From Pseudomonas farsensis (GTDB lineage: Bacteria > Pseudomonadota > Gammaproteobacteria > Pseudomonadales > Pseudomonadaceae): a DNA stretch of 64,000 nt. Positions 37,486-46,810 of this stretch are shown here, one piece after another. The stretch is from the NCBI RefSeq assembly GCF_014268805.2, contig NZ_JABWRF020000001.1, positions 248,001 through 312,000 of the forward strand. The letters are read 5' to 3'. Each line of letters begins with the position of its first letter. Position 1 is the first letter of the stretch. A program made the position numbers and the translations under genes. The notes beneath the pieces were generated by a model. That model saw only the letters and a list, made by a program, of their open reading frames with translations, was not told where the DNA came from and ran no database searches.

Positions 37486-39348
37486 ATGCTGAACAAATAC
37501 CCTCTGTGGAAATACCTGCTGATCGTGCTGGTCCTGGCGATCGGCTTCATTTATTCCGCACCCAACCTCTACCCGGATGATCCGGCGGTGCAGATCAGCG
37601 GTGCCAGCTCCGCCCTGCATGTCAGCCAGGCCGACCTCGATCGCGTCACCAAGGCGCTGACCGATGCCGGTATCGTCGTCAAAGGCGGCAGCCTGGGCGA
37701 GAAGGGCAGTGCGTTGGTGCGCCTGACCAACCAGGAAGACCAGCTTCCAGCCAAAGACGTGGCGCGCAAGGCCCTCGGTGACGACTATGTCGTGGCCCTG
37801 AACCTGGCCCAGACCACCCCACAATGGCTGCGCAACCTGGGTGCAAGCCCGATGAAACTCGGCCTGGACCTGTCCGGTGGTGTGCACTTCCTGCTGGAAG
37901 TGGACATGGACAAGGCCATGACCGCACGCATGAAAGTCTACGAAGGTGAGGTCAAGACCCTCCTGCGCAAAGAGCGCATCCGCTACCGCAGCCTGCCGCA
38001 GCAGGATGGCGGGATCATGCTGGGCTTCTCTGACGATGCCACCCGCGAGCAGGCACGTAGCCTGATCCGCAAGAATTTCAGTGATTTCGACCTGACCACC
38101 ACCGAGCGCAACGAGCTCGCCGTGCTGCGTCTGGCGCTGACCCAGGCCAAGGTTGCCGAAATCCGCGAATACTCGATCAAGCAGAACCTGACCACGGTGC
38201 GTAACCGGGTCAACGAACTGGGCGTTGCCGAACCACTGGTTCAGCGCCAGGGCGCCAACCGGATCGTGGTCGAGCTGCCAGGCGTGCAGGACACTGCCGA
38301 AGCCAAGCGTATTCTCGGCAAGACCGCCAACCTTGAGTTCCGCTTCGGTGCCGAGCCGGGTGCCTCCAAGGCCACCACCGAGGTGTTCGAGTTTCGCGAA
38401 GGCGGCCGTTCGGCGCCGGTCGAGCGTGGCCTGATCATCACCGGTGACCAGGTGACCGATGCCCAGGCAAGCTTCGACGAGCACGGCCGTCCGCAGGTGA
38501 ATATCCGCCTTGACGGCCATGGTGGCGAGCTGATGAGCCGTGCCACCCGCACCAACGTCGGGCGCAGCATGGCGGTGATCTTCATCGAGCAGAAGCCGGT
38601 GACCCGCTATGAGAAGCAGACCGTCGGTGGCGTCGAGAAAGACGTAGCCGTACAGAGCTTCAAGGAAGAGAAAAAGATCATCAGCCTGGCGACTATCCAG
38701 TCGCCGCTGGGCAGCCAGTTCCGCATTACCGGCCTGAACGGCCAGGGCGAATCGTCTGAACTTGCCCTGCTGCTGCGTGCCGGTGGTCTGGCTGCGCCGA
38801 TGTACTTCGCCGAAGAACGTACCATTGGCCCAAGCCTGGGTGCTGACAACATCACCAAGGGTATCGATGCATCCCTGTGGGGCATGCTGTTCGTGTCGCT
38901 GTTCATCATTGCCATCTATCGCGGCTTCGGCGTCATCGCCACCGTCGCGCTGGCGGGCAACATGGTGCTGCTGCTGGCCCTGATGTCGCTGCTCGGCGCT
39001 ACCCTGACTCTGCCAGGTATCGCCGGTATCGTACTGACCATGGGTATGGCGGTGGACGCCAACGTGCTGATCTTCTCGCGTATCCGCGAGGAGCTGAAAG
39101 CCGGCATGTCGGTGCAGCGCGCCATCCACGAAGGCTTCAACCGTGCCTATACCGCGATCATCGACGCCAACCTGACCAGTTTGCTGGTGGGCGGCATCCT
39201 GTTCGCCATGGGTACCGGCCCGGTCAAGGGCTTCGCGGTCACCATGTCCCTCGGGATTTTCACCTCGATGTTCACCGCCGTCATGGTGACCCGCGCAATG
39301 GTCAACCTGACCTGCGGCGGGCGTGACATCAAGAAGCTGTGGGTTTGA
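37486..39348 (+). CDS. secD: Protein translocase subunit SecD
   Basis: A 620-residue RND-family membrane protein that uses the proton gradient to help pull exported proteins across the membrane. One N-terminal span, a large periplasmic part with LGLDLSGGVHFLLEVDMD, and five C-terminal spans with ITLPGIAGIVLTMGMAVDANVLIFSRIREEL-type motifs are visible in order. The start may be ATG 37486 or the GTG just before it. It lies 63 bp after yajC and 10 bp before secF. Confidence 0.97.
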   Translation: MLNKYPLWKYLLIVLVLAIGFIYSAPNLYPDDPAVQISGASSALHVSQADLDRVTKALTDAGIVVKGGSLGEKGSALVRLTNQEDQLPAKDVARKALGDDYVVALNLAQTTPQWLRNLGASPMKLGLDLSGGVHFLLEVDMDKAMTARMKVYEGEVKTLLRKERIRYRSLPQQDGGIMLGFSDDATREQARSLIRKNFSDFDLTTTERNELAVLRLALTQAKVAEIREYSIKQNLTTVRNRVNELGVAEPLVQRQGANRIVVELPGVQDTAEAKRILGKTANLEFRFGAEPGASKATTEVFEFREGGRSAPVERGLIITGDQVTDAQASFDEHGRPQVNIRLDGHGGELMSRATRTNVGRSMAVIFIEQKPVTRYEKQTVGGVEKDVAVQSFKEEKKIISLATIQSPLGSQFRITGLNGQGESSELALLLRAGGLAAPMYFAEERTIGPSLGADNITKGIDASLWGMLFVSLFIIAIYRGFGVIATVALAGNMVLLLALMSLLGATLTLPGIAGIVLTMGMAVDANVLIFSRIREELKAGMSVQRAIHEGFNRAYTAIIDANLTSLLVGGILFAMGTGPVKGFAVTMSLGIFTSMFTAVMVTRAMVNLTCGGRDIKKLWV

Positions 39349-39358
39349 GGGAGCTGCG

Positions 39359-40267
39359 ATGAAAACCATCAATTTCATGGGCGTGCGCAATGTCGCGTTC
39401 GCCATTACCGTGCTCCTCACCGTGCTGGCGCTGTTCAGCTGGTGGCAGAAAGGGCTGAACTTCGGCCTGGACTTCACCGGCGGCACGCTGATCGAGCTGA
39501 CTTACGAACGCCCTGCCGACCTTAAGGCCGTGCGTGCGGAGCTGGCCGATTCGGGCTTCCACGAGGCCGTGGTGCAGAGCTTCGGCGCTACCACCGACCT
39601 GCTGGTGCGTATGCCGGGCGATGACCCGCAACTGGGCAACAAGGTTGCGGCTGCGCTGCAGAAGGCCGGTGGCGACAACCCTGCAACCCTCAAGCGCGTC
39701 GAGTTCGTCGGCCCGCAGGTGGGTGAAGAACTGCGCGACCAGGGCGGCATGGGCATGCTGCTGGCGCTCGGCGGCATCCTCATCTACCTGGCGTTCCGCT
39801 TCCAGTGGAAGTTCGCCGTCGGCGCGATCATCTCGCTGATCCACGACGTGGTGGTGACCCTGGGTATCCTGTCGTTCTTCCAGATCACCTTCGACCTGAC
39901 GGTGCTGGCGGCGGTGCTGGCGATCATCGGCTACTCGCTCAACGACACCATCGTGGTGTTCGACCGGGTGCGTGAGAACTTCCGGGTAATGCGCAAGGCT
40001 TCGCTGATCGAGAACATCAACGTCTCGACCACCCAGACCCTGCTGCGCACCATCGCGACCTCGGTATCGACCTTGCTAGCCATTGCCGCACTGCTGATCT
40101 TCGGTGGCGACAACCTGTTCGGTTTCTCGCTGGCGCTGTTCATCGGTGTCATGGCGGGTACCTACTCGTCGATCTACATCGCCAACGTGGTGCTGATCTG
40201 GCTGAACCTGAACAGCGAAGACCTGATTCCACCGGTGAAAACCGAGGGTGTGGACGAGCGTCCATAA
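39359..40267 (+). CDS. secF: Protein translocase subunit SecF
   Basis: A 302-residue partner of SecD. The N-terminal span is followed by GLNFGLDFTGGTLIEL and the C-terminal spans contain IGYSLNDTIVVFDRVRENFR, the SecF signature. The ATG at 39359 has GAGG just upstream (GAGGGAGCTGCG). It is last in the queA-tgt-yajC-secDF set; a terminator begins 30 bp after the stop. Confidence 0.97.
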   Translation: MKTINFMGVRNVAFAITVLLTVLALFSWWQKGLNFGLDFTGGTLIELTYERPADLKAVRAELADSGFHEAVVQSFGATTDLLVRMPGDDPQLGNKVAAALQKAGGDNPATLKRVEFVGPQVGEELRDQGGMGMLLALGGILIYLAFRFQWKFAVGAIISLIHDVVVTLGILSFFQITFDLTVLAAVLAIIGYSLNDTIVVFDRVRENFRVMRKASLIENINVSTTQTLLRTIATSVSTLLAIAALLIFGGDNLFGFSLALFIGVMAGTYSSIYIANVVLIWLNLNSEDLIPPVKTEGVDERP

Positions 40268-40296
40268 CGGTTATTCCTACACCGTTTGGCGTAAAG

Positions 40297-40331
40297 AAAG
40301 ACGCGAGTGTTGAACTCGCGTCTTTTTTTTT
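40297..40331 (+). terminator. Rho-independent terminator after secF
   Basis: AAAGACGCGAGT and ACTCGCGTCTTT form a 12-bp stem around the loop GTTGA, followed by a long T-run. Confidence 0.93.
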
Positions 40332-40387
40332 GCTCCAAGGCTGGGAGAAAGCGGGGCAGGACCCGTACGTATGGTCAGGAGGTTCAC

Positions 40388-40936
40388 GTGAACAAATCAA
40401 TGCTGGTGGGTGCGGTACTGGGTGCAGTCGGTGTCACCGCCGGGGGTGCTGTGGCGACCTACAGCTTGGTGAACAAGGGGCCAGAATACGCCCAGGTCAC
40501 CGACGTGCAGCCGATCAAGCAGCAGATCAAGACGCCGCGCCAGGTGTGCAAGGACGTGGCGGTGACTCGTCAGGCGCCGGTCAAGGACCAGCACCAGATC
40601 GCAGGTACTGTGGTCGGTGCGCTGGCCGGTGGCTTGCTGGGTAACCAGGTGGGTGGCGGTACCGGCAAGAAGATCGCCACTGTGGCGGGCGCCGTCGGTG
40701 GCGGTTATGCCGGTAACAAGGCGCAGGAATACATGCAGGAGCGCGACACCTATACCACCACGCAAACCCGCTGCAACACGGTCAACGACATCAGCGACAA
40801 GGTGGTTGGCTACAACGTCACCTATTCGATTGGTGACCAGGTGGGCAAGGTGAAGATGGACCACGAGCCAGGCTCGACCATCCCGCTGGACAAAAACGGC
40901 AAGCTGGTGCTGAGCCAGAATCAGCCGGGCCAGTAA
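40388..40936 (+). CDS. Glycine-zipper 2TM-domain envelope protein
   Basis: A 182-residue protein with an N-terminal hydrophobic segment (MLVGAVLGAVGVTAGGAVA) and a glycine-zipper region, AGTVVGALAGGLLGNQVGGG followed by KKIATVAGAVGGGYAGNKAQE. This matches the SlyB/PcpY-like 2TM family of outer-membrane or envelope proteins. There is no lipobox, so it is probably anchored by the N-terminal segment. The start is GTG with AGGAGG seven bases upstream. It is single and convergent with suhB across a shared terminator. Function unknown beyond envelope integrity in relatives. Confidence 0.83.
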   Translation: MNKSMLVGAVLGAVGVTAGGAVATYSLVNKGPEYAQVTDVQPIKQQIKTPRQVCKDVAVTRQAPVKDQHQIAGTVVGALAGGLLGNQVGGGTGKKIATVAGAVGGGYAGNKAQEYMQERDTYTTTQTRCNTVNDISDKVVGYNVTYSIGDQVGKVKMDHEPGSTIPLDKNGKLVLSQNQPGQ

Positions 40937-40947
40937 CTGCATTGCCC

Positions 40948-40958
40948 TGTAGGAGCGG
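40948..40958. repeat. Partial REP element
   Basis: TGTAGGAGCGG, the outer end of the REP family seen at 22601, 23709 and 31100, without the rest of the palindrome. Confidence 0.55.
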
Positions 40959-40978
40959 TTTCTGGGCAAAAAATGGAC

Positions 40979-41009
40979 ATAAAAAAAGCACCCCGAGGGG
41001 TGCTTTTTT
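40979..41009. terminator. Bidirectional terminator between the glycine-zipper gene and suhB
   Basis: AAAAAAGCACCCC and GGGGTGCTTTTTT pair around a short GA-containing loop. A-run and T-run flanks allow termination from both converging genes. Confidence 0.92.
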
Positions 41010-41022
41010 GTGCGCGATGCAA

Positions 41023-41841
41023 TCAGCGCTTCAGCGATTCTGGCAGGTGCGGCTGAATAGCAGTCAGCACGGCCTTGAAGCACTTGATGTTGCCCGCAAC
41101 GATATGGCCCTTCTCGAGGAAGTCGTGGCCACCGTTGAAGTCGCTGACCAGGCCGCCGGCCTCTTGAACCAGCAGCACGCCTGCAGCCATGTCCCACTCG
41201 GACAGGCCCGACTCCCAGAACGCATCGAAACGCCCGGCGGCGACGTAGGCGAGGTCAAGGCTGGCGGAGCCGGCGCGGCGAATGCCGGCGGTCTGGCCGG
41301 TCAAGGCGCGGAACATGCCCAGGTAGTTGTCCAGGTCGGCCATCTGGTTGTCGCGGAACGGGAAACCAGTGCCCAGCAGGGCGCCTTCGAGGCTGGTGCG
41401 CGAGCTGACGCGCAGGCGGCGGCCATTGAGCTGGGCGCCACGGCCACGGCTGGCGGTGAATTCTTCCTGGCGAACCGGGTCGACGATCACGGCGTGCTCA
41501 AGGCGGCCACGGTATTTGCAGGCGATGCTGACAGCAAAGTGAGGAACGCCACGCAGGAAGTTGGTGGTGCCATCGAGCGGGTCGATGACCCACAGGTAGT
41601 CCTTGCCTTCTTCACCGGTGCCAGCATGCAGGCCGGTCTCTTCACCTTGGATGGAGTGGTTCGGGTAGGCTTTGCGCAGAGCGTTAACGATGGTCTGCTC
41701 GGCGGCGCGATCAACCTCGGACACGTAGTCCTTGGCGCCTTTCTCGTCGACTTTGATGGTGTCCAGGCGTTCGATGGAGCGGAAAATCAGTTCACTGGCG
41801 CTGCGAGCGGCGCGCAAGGCGATATTCAGCATAGGCTGCAT
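41023..41841 (-). CDS. suhB: Inositol-1-monophosphatase / Nus-complex factor SuhB
   Basis: A 272-residue Mg-dependent phosphatase. Metal-site motifs are GEE (in HSIQGEETG), IDPLDGTTNF and the later WDMAAGVLLVQEAGG. SuhB hydrolyses inositol-1-phosphate in vitro and also supports rRNA antitermination and ribosome maturation. The normal length and start (MQPMLNIALRAARSASELI) agree with the Pseudomonas protein. It is divergent from trmJ with about 150 bp between them. Confidence 0.95.
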   Translation of the reverse strand: MQPMLNIALRAARSASELIFRSIERLDTIKVDEKGAKDYVSEVDRAAEQTIVNALRKAYPNHSIQGEETGLHAGTGEEGKDYLWVIDPLDGTTNFLRGVPHFAVSIACKYRGRLEHAVIVDPVRQEEFTASRGRGAQLNGRRLRVSSRTSLEGALLGTGFPFRDNQMADLDNYLGMFRALTGQTAGIRRAGSASLDLAYVAAGRFDAFWESGLSEWDMAAGVLLVQEAGGLVSDFNGGHDFLEKGHIVAGNIKCFKAVLTAIQPHLPESLKR

Positions 41842-41995
41842 GGGCGTTTCACCTGGAGATGTTAAAGAGGAAAGCCGGCTAGTCTATCAGAAATCTGCCC
41901 GCGCAGAAGGGTCACATTCGCTTTCGTGGCGTTACGTCCGTCGGTTCTGTAAGATCATTTGCCCCTTCCCACCTATCCGTGAGCTCAACACCTTG

Positions 41996-42763
41996 TTGCA
42001 GAATATTCGTGTTGTTCTGGTCAATACCAGCCACCCCGGCAATATCGGCGGCGCTGCTCGTGCCATGAAAAACATGGGCCTGTCGCGCCTGGTGCTGGTT
42101 CAGCCACTGGATTTCCCCGCCGCTGACGCTTCGGCGCGTGCTTCAGGTGCCGACGATGTGCTGAGCAACGCCATCGTCGTCGACAGCCTGGAGCAGGCGC
42201 TGGTTGGCTGCAGCATGGCGATTGGCACCAGTGCCCGTGAGCGCAGCATCCCCTGGCCGCTGCTCGACCCGCGTGAATGCGCAAGCAAGACCGTCGAGCG
42301 CGCCGCAGCAGGCGACGAAATCGCCCTGGTGTTCGGTCGCGAGCACGCCGGCCTGACCAACGACGAGCTGCAGCGATGTCACTTCCATGTGCACATTCCT
42401 TCCAACCCCGATTTCAGCTCGCTGAACCTGGCTGCTGCCGTGCAGGTGCTCTCCTATGAGGTGCGCATGGCCTGGCTGGCAGCTCTGGGTGAGGCGGGTG
42501 GGGAACAGAAGCAGGACGTCGCGGCGTCGCGTAACGGCGAGCTGGCGACCCTGGACGAAATGGAGCTGTTCTATGACCACCTGGAAAAAACCCTGGTGGA
42601 CATCGGCTTCCTCGACCCCGAAAAGCCCCGTCACCTGATGCCGCGTCTGCGCAGGTTGTATGGGCGCAGCGAGGTCGATCGTACCGAAATGAGCATTTTG
42701 CGCGGCATCCTCACCGAGACCCAGAAGGTCGCTCGGGGCGAGCCGTATAAAAGGAAGGGTTGA
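41996..42763 (+). CDS. trmJ: tRNA (cytidine/uridine-2'-O-)-methyltransferase TrmJ
   Basis: A 255-residue SPOUT methyltransferase that modifies the ribose at tRNA position 32. The N-terminal RVVLVNTSHPGNIGGAARAM and the knot region LVFGREHAGLTNDEL with IPSNPDFSSLNLAAAVQV are diagnostic. No ATG fits; TTG at 41996 gives MLQNIRVV, matching relatives, but no good ribosome site is visible, so the start is the weakest part. It is followed 3 bp later by cysE. Confidence 0.92.
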   Translation: MQNIRVVLVNTSHPGNIGGAARAMKNMGLSRLVLVQPLDFPAADASARASGADDVLSNAIVVDSLEQALVGCSMAIGTSARERSIPWPLLDPRECASKTVERAAAGDEIALVFGREHAGLTNDELQRCHFHVHIPSNPDFSSLNLAAAVQVLSYEVRMAWLAALGEAGGEQKQDVAASRNGELATLDEMELFYDHLEKTLVDIGFLDPEKPRHLMPRLRRLYGRSEVDRTEMSILRGILTETQKVARGEPYKRKG

Positions 42764-42766
42764 ACG

Positions 42767-43543
42767 ATGTTCGAGCGTCTGCGTGAAGATATCCAGAGCG
42801 TGTTCCACCGTGACCCGGCGGCGCGCAACGCCTTCGAGGTGCTGACCTGCTACCCGGGCATGCATGCCATCTGGCTGCATCGGTTGGGCAACGCGCTGTG
42901 GCGGCGCGATTTCAAGTGGCTGGCGCGCCTGGTGTCCAACTTCGGTCGATGGATGACCGGCATCGAAATCCACCCCGGCGCCACCATTGGCCGGCGCTTC
43001 TTCATTGACCACGGCATGGGCATCGTCATTGGCGAGACCGCCGAGATCGGTGACGACGTCACGCTGTACCAGGGTGTCACCCTGGGCGGCACCAGCTGGA
43101 ACAAGGGCAAGCGTCACCCAACCCTTGAGGACGGCGTGGTGGTGGGGGCGGGCGCCAAGGTGCTGGGGCCTTTCACGGTTGGCGCCGGGGCCAAGATCGG
43201 CTCCAACGCCGTGGTCACCAAGGCGGTGCCGGCGGGTGCCACTGCGGTGGGTATCCCTGGGCGCATCATCGTCAAGAGCGACGACGATGCCCTGGAAGCC
43301 AAGCGCAAGGCCATGGCTGAGAAGATCGGCTTCGATGCCTATGGCGTTAGTGGCGATATGCCGGACCCGGTGGCGCGCGCCATCGGCCAGATGCTCGACC
43401 ACCTGCAAGCGGTAGATGAGCGCCTCGAAGGCATGTGCGGCGCACTGACCAAAATGGGCAGTGACTACTGCGCCAAAGAGTTGCCGGCGCTGCCTGCCGA
43501 CGACTTCGCCGAAGTGAAACAGAGCGACCCTCAGCCGCACTGA
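42767..43543 (+). CDS. cysE: Serine O-acetyltransferase
   Basis: A 258-residue enzyme that makes O-acetylserine for cysteine synthesis. The N-terminal helical part is followed by a left-handed beta-helix of hexapeptide repeats ([40 protein letters not shown]). The catalytic His lies in [12 protein letters not shown]. It follows trmJ by three bases and precedes the isc operon by about 170 bp, so cysteine supply sits beside the cysteine-consuming Fe-S machinery. Confidence 0.94.
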   Translation: MFERLREDIQSVFHRDPAARNAFEVLTCYPGMHAIWLHRLGNALWRRDFKWLARLVSNFGRWMTGIEIHPGATIGRRFFIDHGMGIVIGETAEIGDDVTLYQGVTLGGTSWNKGKRHPTLEDGVVVGAGAKVLGPFTVGAGAKIGSNAVVTKAVPAGATAVGIPGRIIVKSDDDALEAKRKAMAEKIGFDAYGVSGDMPDPVARAIGQMLDHLQAVDERLEGMCGALTKMGSDYCAKELPALPADDFAEVKQSDPQPH

Positions 43544-43616
43544 TTCCGCCTGCCCGACACATGGGGCGTGTGCTCACGCCCCTGCTCTGCTACACTCGCG
43601 CCCGCCTCCCGCATGC

Positions 43617-43641
43617 ATACCCGACTAAAGCACTAGGTCTA
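43617..43641 (+). promoter_or_regulatory. IscR type-1-like binding site (upstream)
   Basis: ATACCCGACTAAAGCACTAG begins a 25-bp site whose left half fits the type 1 consensus very well and whose right half is weaker. It is adjacent to the better site downstream. Confidence 0.5.
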
Positions 43642-43674
43642 ATAGTTGACTTAAATGCTCGGGAATCGCATACT
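43642..43674 (+). promoter_or_regulatory. iscR promoter with overlapping IscR type-1-like site
   Basis: The box ATAGTTGACTTAAATGCTCG (43642 onward, to GGGAAT) fits the IscR type 1 motif. It contains the -35 TTGACT (43646-43651), which is 17 bp from the -10 CATACT (43669-43674). Cluster-bound IscR would therefore block RNA polymerase, the classic negative feedback. The iscR ATG lies 38 bp past the -10. Confidence 0.75.
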
Positions 43675-43711
43675 CGCTCACATCCTGTAACTCCCGTGGT
43701 AACCATACGCC

Positions 43712-44203
43712 ATGCGACTGACTACCAAAGGCCGATACGCCGTGACTGCCATGCTCGACCTGGCGTTGCACGCGCAGCATGGGCCGGTGTCACTGGCCGA
43801 TATTTCCGAGCGCCAGGGCATCTCCCTCTCTTATCTGGAGCAGCTGTTCGCCAAGCTGCGCCGCAGCAGCCTGGTTTCCAGTGTGCGCGGCCCGGGTGGC
43901 GGCTACCAGCTGTCGCGCGGCATGGAAACCATCCAGGTGGCCCAGGTCATCGATGCGGTCAACGAATCGGTCGATGCTACCCGCTGTCAGGGCCTGGGGG
44001 ATTGCCATGCCGGTGATACCTGCCTGACCCACCACCTGTGGTGCGATCTGAGCCAGCAGATCCACGAATTCCTCAGTGGCATCAGCCTGGCCGACCTCGT
44101 CATGCGCCGTGAAGTGCAGGAAGTCGCCCAGCGTCAGGACCTGCGCCGCGTCGCAGGCCGTACCGCCCAGCTGGACAAGATTGAGACGTCCGCCGTCGAC
44201 TGA
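43712..44203 (+). CDS. iscR: Fe-S cluster-sensing transcription factor IscR
   Basis: A 163-residue Rrf2-family regulator. The winged helix-turn-helix is at residues 1-70 ([19 protein letters not shown]). The cluster ligands are Cys92, Cys98 and Cys104 with His107. Holo-IscR represses the isc operon when Fe-S supply is sufficient. It is the first gene of iscRSUA-hscBA-fdx-iscX, with two IscR-type boxes upstream. Confidence 0.97.
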   Translation: MRLTTKGRYAVTAMLDLALHAQHGPVSLADISERQGISLSYLEQLFAKLRRSSLVSSVRGPGGGYQLSRGMETIQVAQVIDAVNESVDATRCQGLGDCHAGDTCLTHHLWCDLSQQIHEFLSGISLADLVMRREVQEVAQRQDLRRVAGRTAQLDKIETSAVD

Positions 44204-44245
44204 TTGCAGCGACGAGCGACGCCACCGCCTGATAGGAGATACTCA

Positions 44246-45460
44246 ATGAAGTTGCCGATCTACCTCGATTACTCCGCGACCACCCCGGTCGACCCGCGCG
44301 TTGCCCAGAAAATGGCCGACTGCCTGCTGGTTGACGGTAACTTCGGTAACCCGGCGTCGCGTTCCCACGTGTTCGGCTGGAAGGCCGAAGAAGCCGTCGA
44401 GAACGGCCGCCGCCAGGTTGCCGAACTGATCAACGCCGACCCGCGCGAAATCGTCTGGACCAGCGGTGCTACCGAGTCCGACAACCTCGCACTCAAAGGC
44501 GTGGCGCACTTCTATCAGACCAAGGGCAAGCACATCATCACCTCCAAGATCGAGCACAAAGCCGTGCTCGACACCGCGCGTCAGCTGGAGCGTGAAGGTT
44601 TTGAAGTGACCTACCTCGAGCCCGGTGAAGACGGCATCGTCACCCCGGCCATGGTCGAGGCTGTGCTGCGCGACGACACCATCCTGGTCTCGCTGATGCA
44701 CGTGAACAACGAAGTCGGCTCGATCAACGACATCGCCGCCATCGGCGAACTGACCCGCTCGCGTGGCGTCATGTTCCACGTCGATGCTGCGCAGTCGGCT
44801 GGCAAGGTCGAAATCGACGTGCAAAAACTCAAGGTCGACCTGATGTCGTTCTCGGCACACAAGGTCTACGGCCCTAAAGGTATCGGCGCGCTGTACGTCA
44901 GCCGCAAGCCACGGGTTCGCCTTGAAGCCATGATGCACGGCGGTGGCCATGAGCGCGGCATGCGTTCGGGCACCCTGCCTACCCACCAGATCGTCGGCAT
45001 GGGCGAGGCTTTCGCCATTGCCAAGCAGGAAATGGCCGCTGAAAACGTCCGCATCAAGGCCCTTAGCGACCGCTTCTTCAAGCAGGTTTCCAACCTTGAA
45101 GAGCTGTACGTCAACGGCAGCCAGACCGCTCGCGTGCCGCACAACCTGAACCTGAGCTTCAACTACGTTGAAGGCGAGTCGCTGCTGATGTCGCTCAAGG
45201 ACATCGCGGTGTCGTCGGGCTCGGCCTGCACCTCCGCCTCGCTCGAGCCGTCGTATGTACTGCGCGCGCTGGGCCGTAACGATGAGCTGGCGCACAGCTC
45301 GATCCGCTTCTCCTTCGGCCGCTTCACCAGCGAAGAAGAAGTCGACTACGCGGCGCAGAAAGTCTGCGAAGCGGTCAACAAACTGCGTGAGTTGTCGCCT
45401 CTTTGGGACATGTACAAAGACGGCGTCGACATCTCCAAGATCGAGTGGGCCGCCCACTAA
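44246..45460 (+). CDS. iscS: Cysteine desulfurase IscS
   Basis: A 404-residue PLP enzyme, exactly the length of the E. coli protein, that takes sulfur from cysteine and passes it to IscU, thiolation enzymes and others. The PLP lysine is in [12 protein letters not shown] (Lys206 by equivalence) and the persulfide cysteine in [13 protein letters not shown] (Cys328). The start ATG 44246 has TAGGAG upstream. It lies 42 bp after iscR. Confidence 0.97.
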   Translation: MKLPIYLDYSATTPVDPRVAQKMADCLLVDGNFGNPASRSHVFGWKAEEAVENGRRQVAELINADPREIVWTSGATESDNLALKGVAHFYQTKGKHIITSKIEHKAVLDTARQLEREGFEVTYLEPGEDGIVTPAMVEAVLRDDTILVSLMHVNNEVGSINDIAAIGELTRSRGVMFHVDAAQSAGKVEIDVQKLKVDLMSFSAHKVYGPKGIGALYVSRKPRVRLEAMMHGGGHERGMRSGTLPTHQIVGMGEAFAIAKQEMAAENVRIKALSDRFFKQVSNLEELYVNGSQTARVPHNLNLSFNYVEGESLLMSLKDIAVSSGSACTSASLEPSYVLRALGRNDELAHSSIRFSFGRFTSEEEVDYAAQKVCEAVNKLRELSPLWDMYKDGVDISKIEWAAH

Positions 45461-45506
45461 GCAGTCGCCGGCAAGAGCGGCTCCCTGATGAGGAAGGAAT
45501 TGCACC

Positions 45507-45893
45507 ATGGCATACAGTGAAAAGGTCATCGACCACTACGAAAACCCACGTAACGTCGGCAAGATGAACGCCGAGGACCCGGATGTCGGTACCGGCATGG
45601 TCGGCGCTCCAGCGTGCGGTGACGTGATGCGTCTGCAGATCAAGGTCAACGAGCAAGGCATCATCGAAGACGCCAAGTTCAAGACCTACGGCTGCGGTTC
45701 GGCCATCGCTTCCAGCTCCCTCGCCACCGAGTGGATGAAGGGCAAGACCCTGGACGAAGCCGAAACCATCAAGAACACCCAGCTGGCTGAAGAGTTGGCG
45801 TTGCCGCCGGTCAAGATCCACTGCTCGGTACTCGCCGAAGATGCCATCAAGGCAGCTGTTCGCGACTACAAGCAGAAGAAAGGCTTGATCTAA
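45507..45893 (+). CDS. iscU: Fe-S cluster assembly scaffold IscU
   Basis: A 128-residue scaffold on which new [2Fe-2S] and [4Fe-4S] clusters form. Ligand cysteines are Cys37 (GAPACGDVM), Cys63 (YGCGSA) and Cys106 (HCSVL); the HscA-recognition LPPVK is just before Cys106. A good ribosome site (AGGAAGG) precedes the ATG. It is the third gene of the operon. Confidence 0.97.
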   Translation: MAYSEKVIDHYENPRNVGKMNAEDPDVGTGMVGAPACGDVMRLQIKVNEQGIIEDAKFKTYGCGSAIASSSLATEWMKGKTLDEAETIKNTQLAEELALPPVKIHCSVLAEDAIKAAVRDYKQKKGLI

Positions 45894-45914
45894 CTGCAAG
45901 GTAAGGAGTTCCCG

Positions 45915-46238
45915 ATGGCTATCAGCATGACAGAAGCCGCCGCCAACCACATTCGCCGCTCCCTCGACGGGCGCGGCAAAGGTGAGGGCATTCGCCTCGG
46001 CGTGCGCACCACCGGCTGCTCGGGCCTGGCCTACGTGCTGGAGTTCGTCGACGACGTGGCCGGCGAAGACAAGGTGTTCGAAAACCATGGCGTGAAGATC
46101 ATCATCGATCCGAAAAGCCTGGTTTACCTGGACGGCACCGAGCTGGACTTCGTCAAGGAAGGGTTGAACGAAGGCTTCAAGTTCAACAACCCCAACGTGC
46201 GCGGTGAGTGTGGCTGCGGCGAAAGCTTCAACGTTTGA
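45915..46238 (+). CDS. iscA: A-type Fe-S carrier protein IscA
   Basis: A 107-residue carrier that passes clusters to target proteins. The three conserved cysteines are Cys35 (TTGCSG), Cys99 and Cys101 (GECGCGESF). A ribosome site AAGGAG lies upstream. The spacing within the isc operon is 21 bp. Confidence 0.96.
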   Translation: MAISMTEAAANHIRRSLDGRGKGEGIRLGVRTTGCSGLAYVLEFVDDVAGEDKVFENHGVKIIIDPKSLVYLDGTELDFVKEGLNEGFKFNNPNVRGECGCGESFNV

Positions 46239-46246
46239 GGCTGGCC

Positions 46247-46768
46247 GTGGGTACTCCTTGTCATTTTGCACTGTTCGACCTGCAGCCCGGCTTTTGCCTG
46301 GACCTCGACAAACTGGCCACGCGTTACCGCGAACTGGCCCGTGAGGTCCATCCGGACCGCTTTGCCGACGCTTCCGAGCGCGAGCAGCGCGTGGCCCTGG
46401 AAAAGTCTGCCGCCCTCAACGATGCCTACCAGACGCTGCGCAGTGCGCCGCGTCGCGCCCGTTATCTGCTGGCCATAGGCGGCCACGAAGTGCCCCAGGA
46501 AGTCACCGTGCATGACCCGGACTTCCTGCTGCAGCAGATGCAGTGGCGCGAAGAGCTCGAAGACCTGCAGGACGAAACCGACCTCGACGGCGTTGCCGTG
46601 TTCAAAAAGCGCCTGAAGGCTGCCCAGGACACGCTCAACGACGATTTTGCCAGCTGTTGGGACAACCCCGCCGAGCGCGAGCAGGCCGAGCGCCTGATGC
46701 GCCGCATGCAGTTCCTCGACAAGCTCGCCCAAGAAGTGCGCCAACTCGAAGAGCGCCTCGACGATTAA
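46247..46768 (+). CDS. hscB: J-domain co-chaperone HscB
   Basis: A 173-residue J-protein that delivers IscU to HscA and stimulates its ATPase. The J-domain has the HPD triad in [10 protein letters not shown] (about residues 35-45); the C-terminal helical IscU-binding domain follows ([11 protein letters not shown]). I use GTG 46247, 8 bp after iscA, giving the usual start [11 protein letters not shown]. Confidence 0.94.
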   Translation: MGTPCHFALFDLQPGFCLDLDKLATRYRELAREVHPDRFADASEREQRVALEKSAALNDAYQTLRSAPRRARYLLAIGGHEVPQEVTVHDPDFLLQQMQWREELEDLQDETDLDGVAVFKKRLKAAQDTLNDDFASCWDNPAEREQAERLMRRMQFLDKLAQEVRQLEERLDD

Positions 46769-46810
46769 CCCGGCGTTGCCCGTGATGACGCCTAAGGTAT
46801 TCAGATAAGC

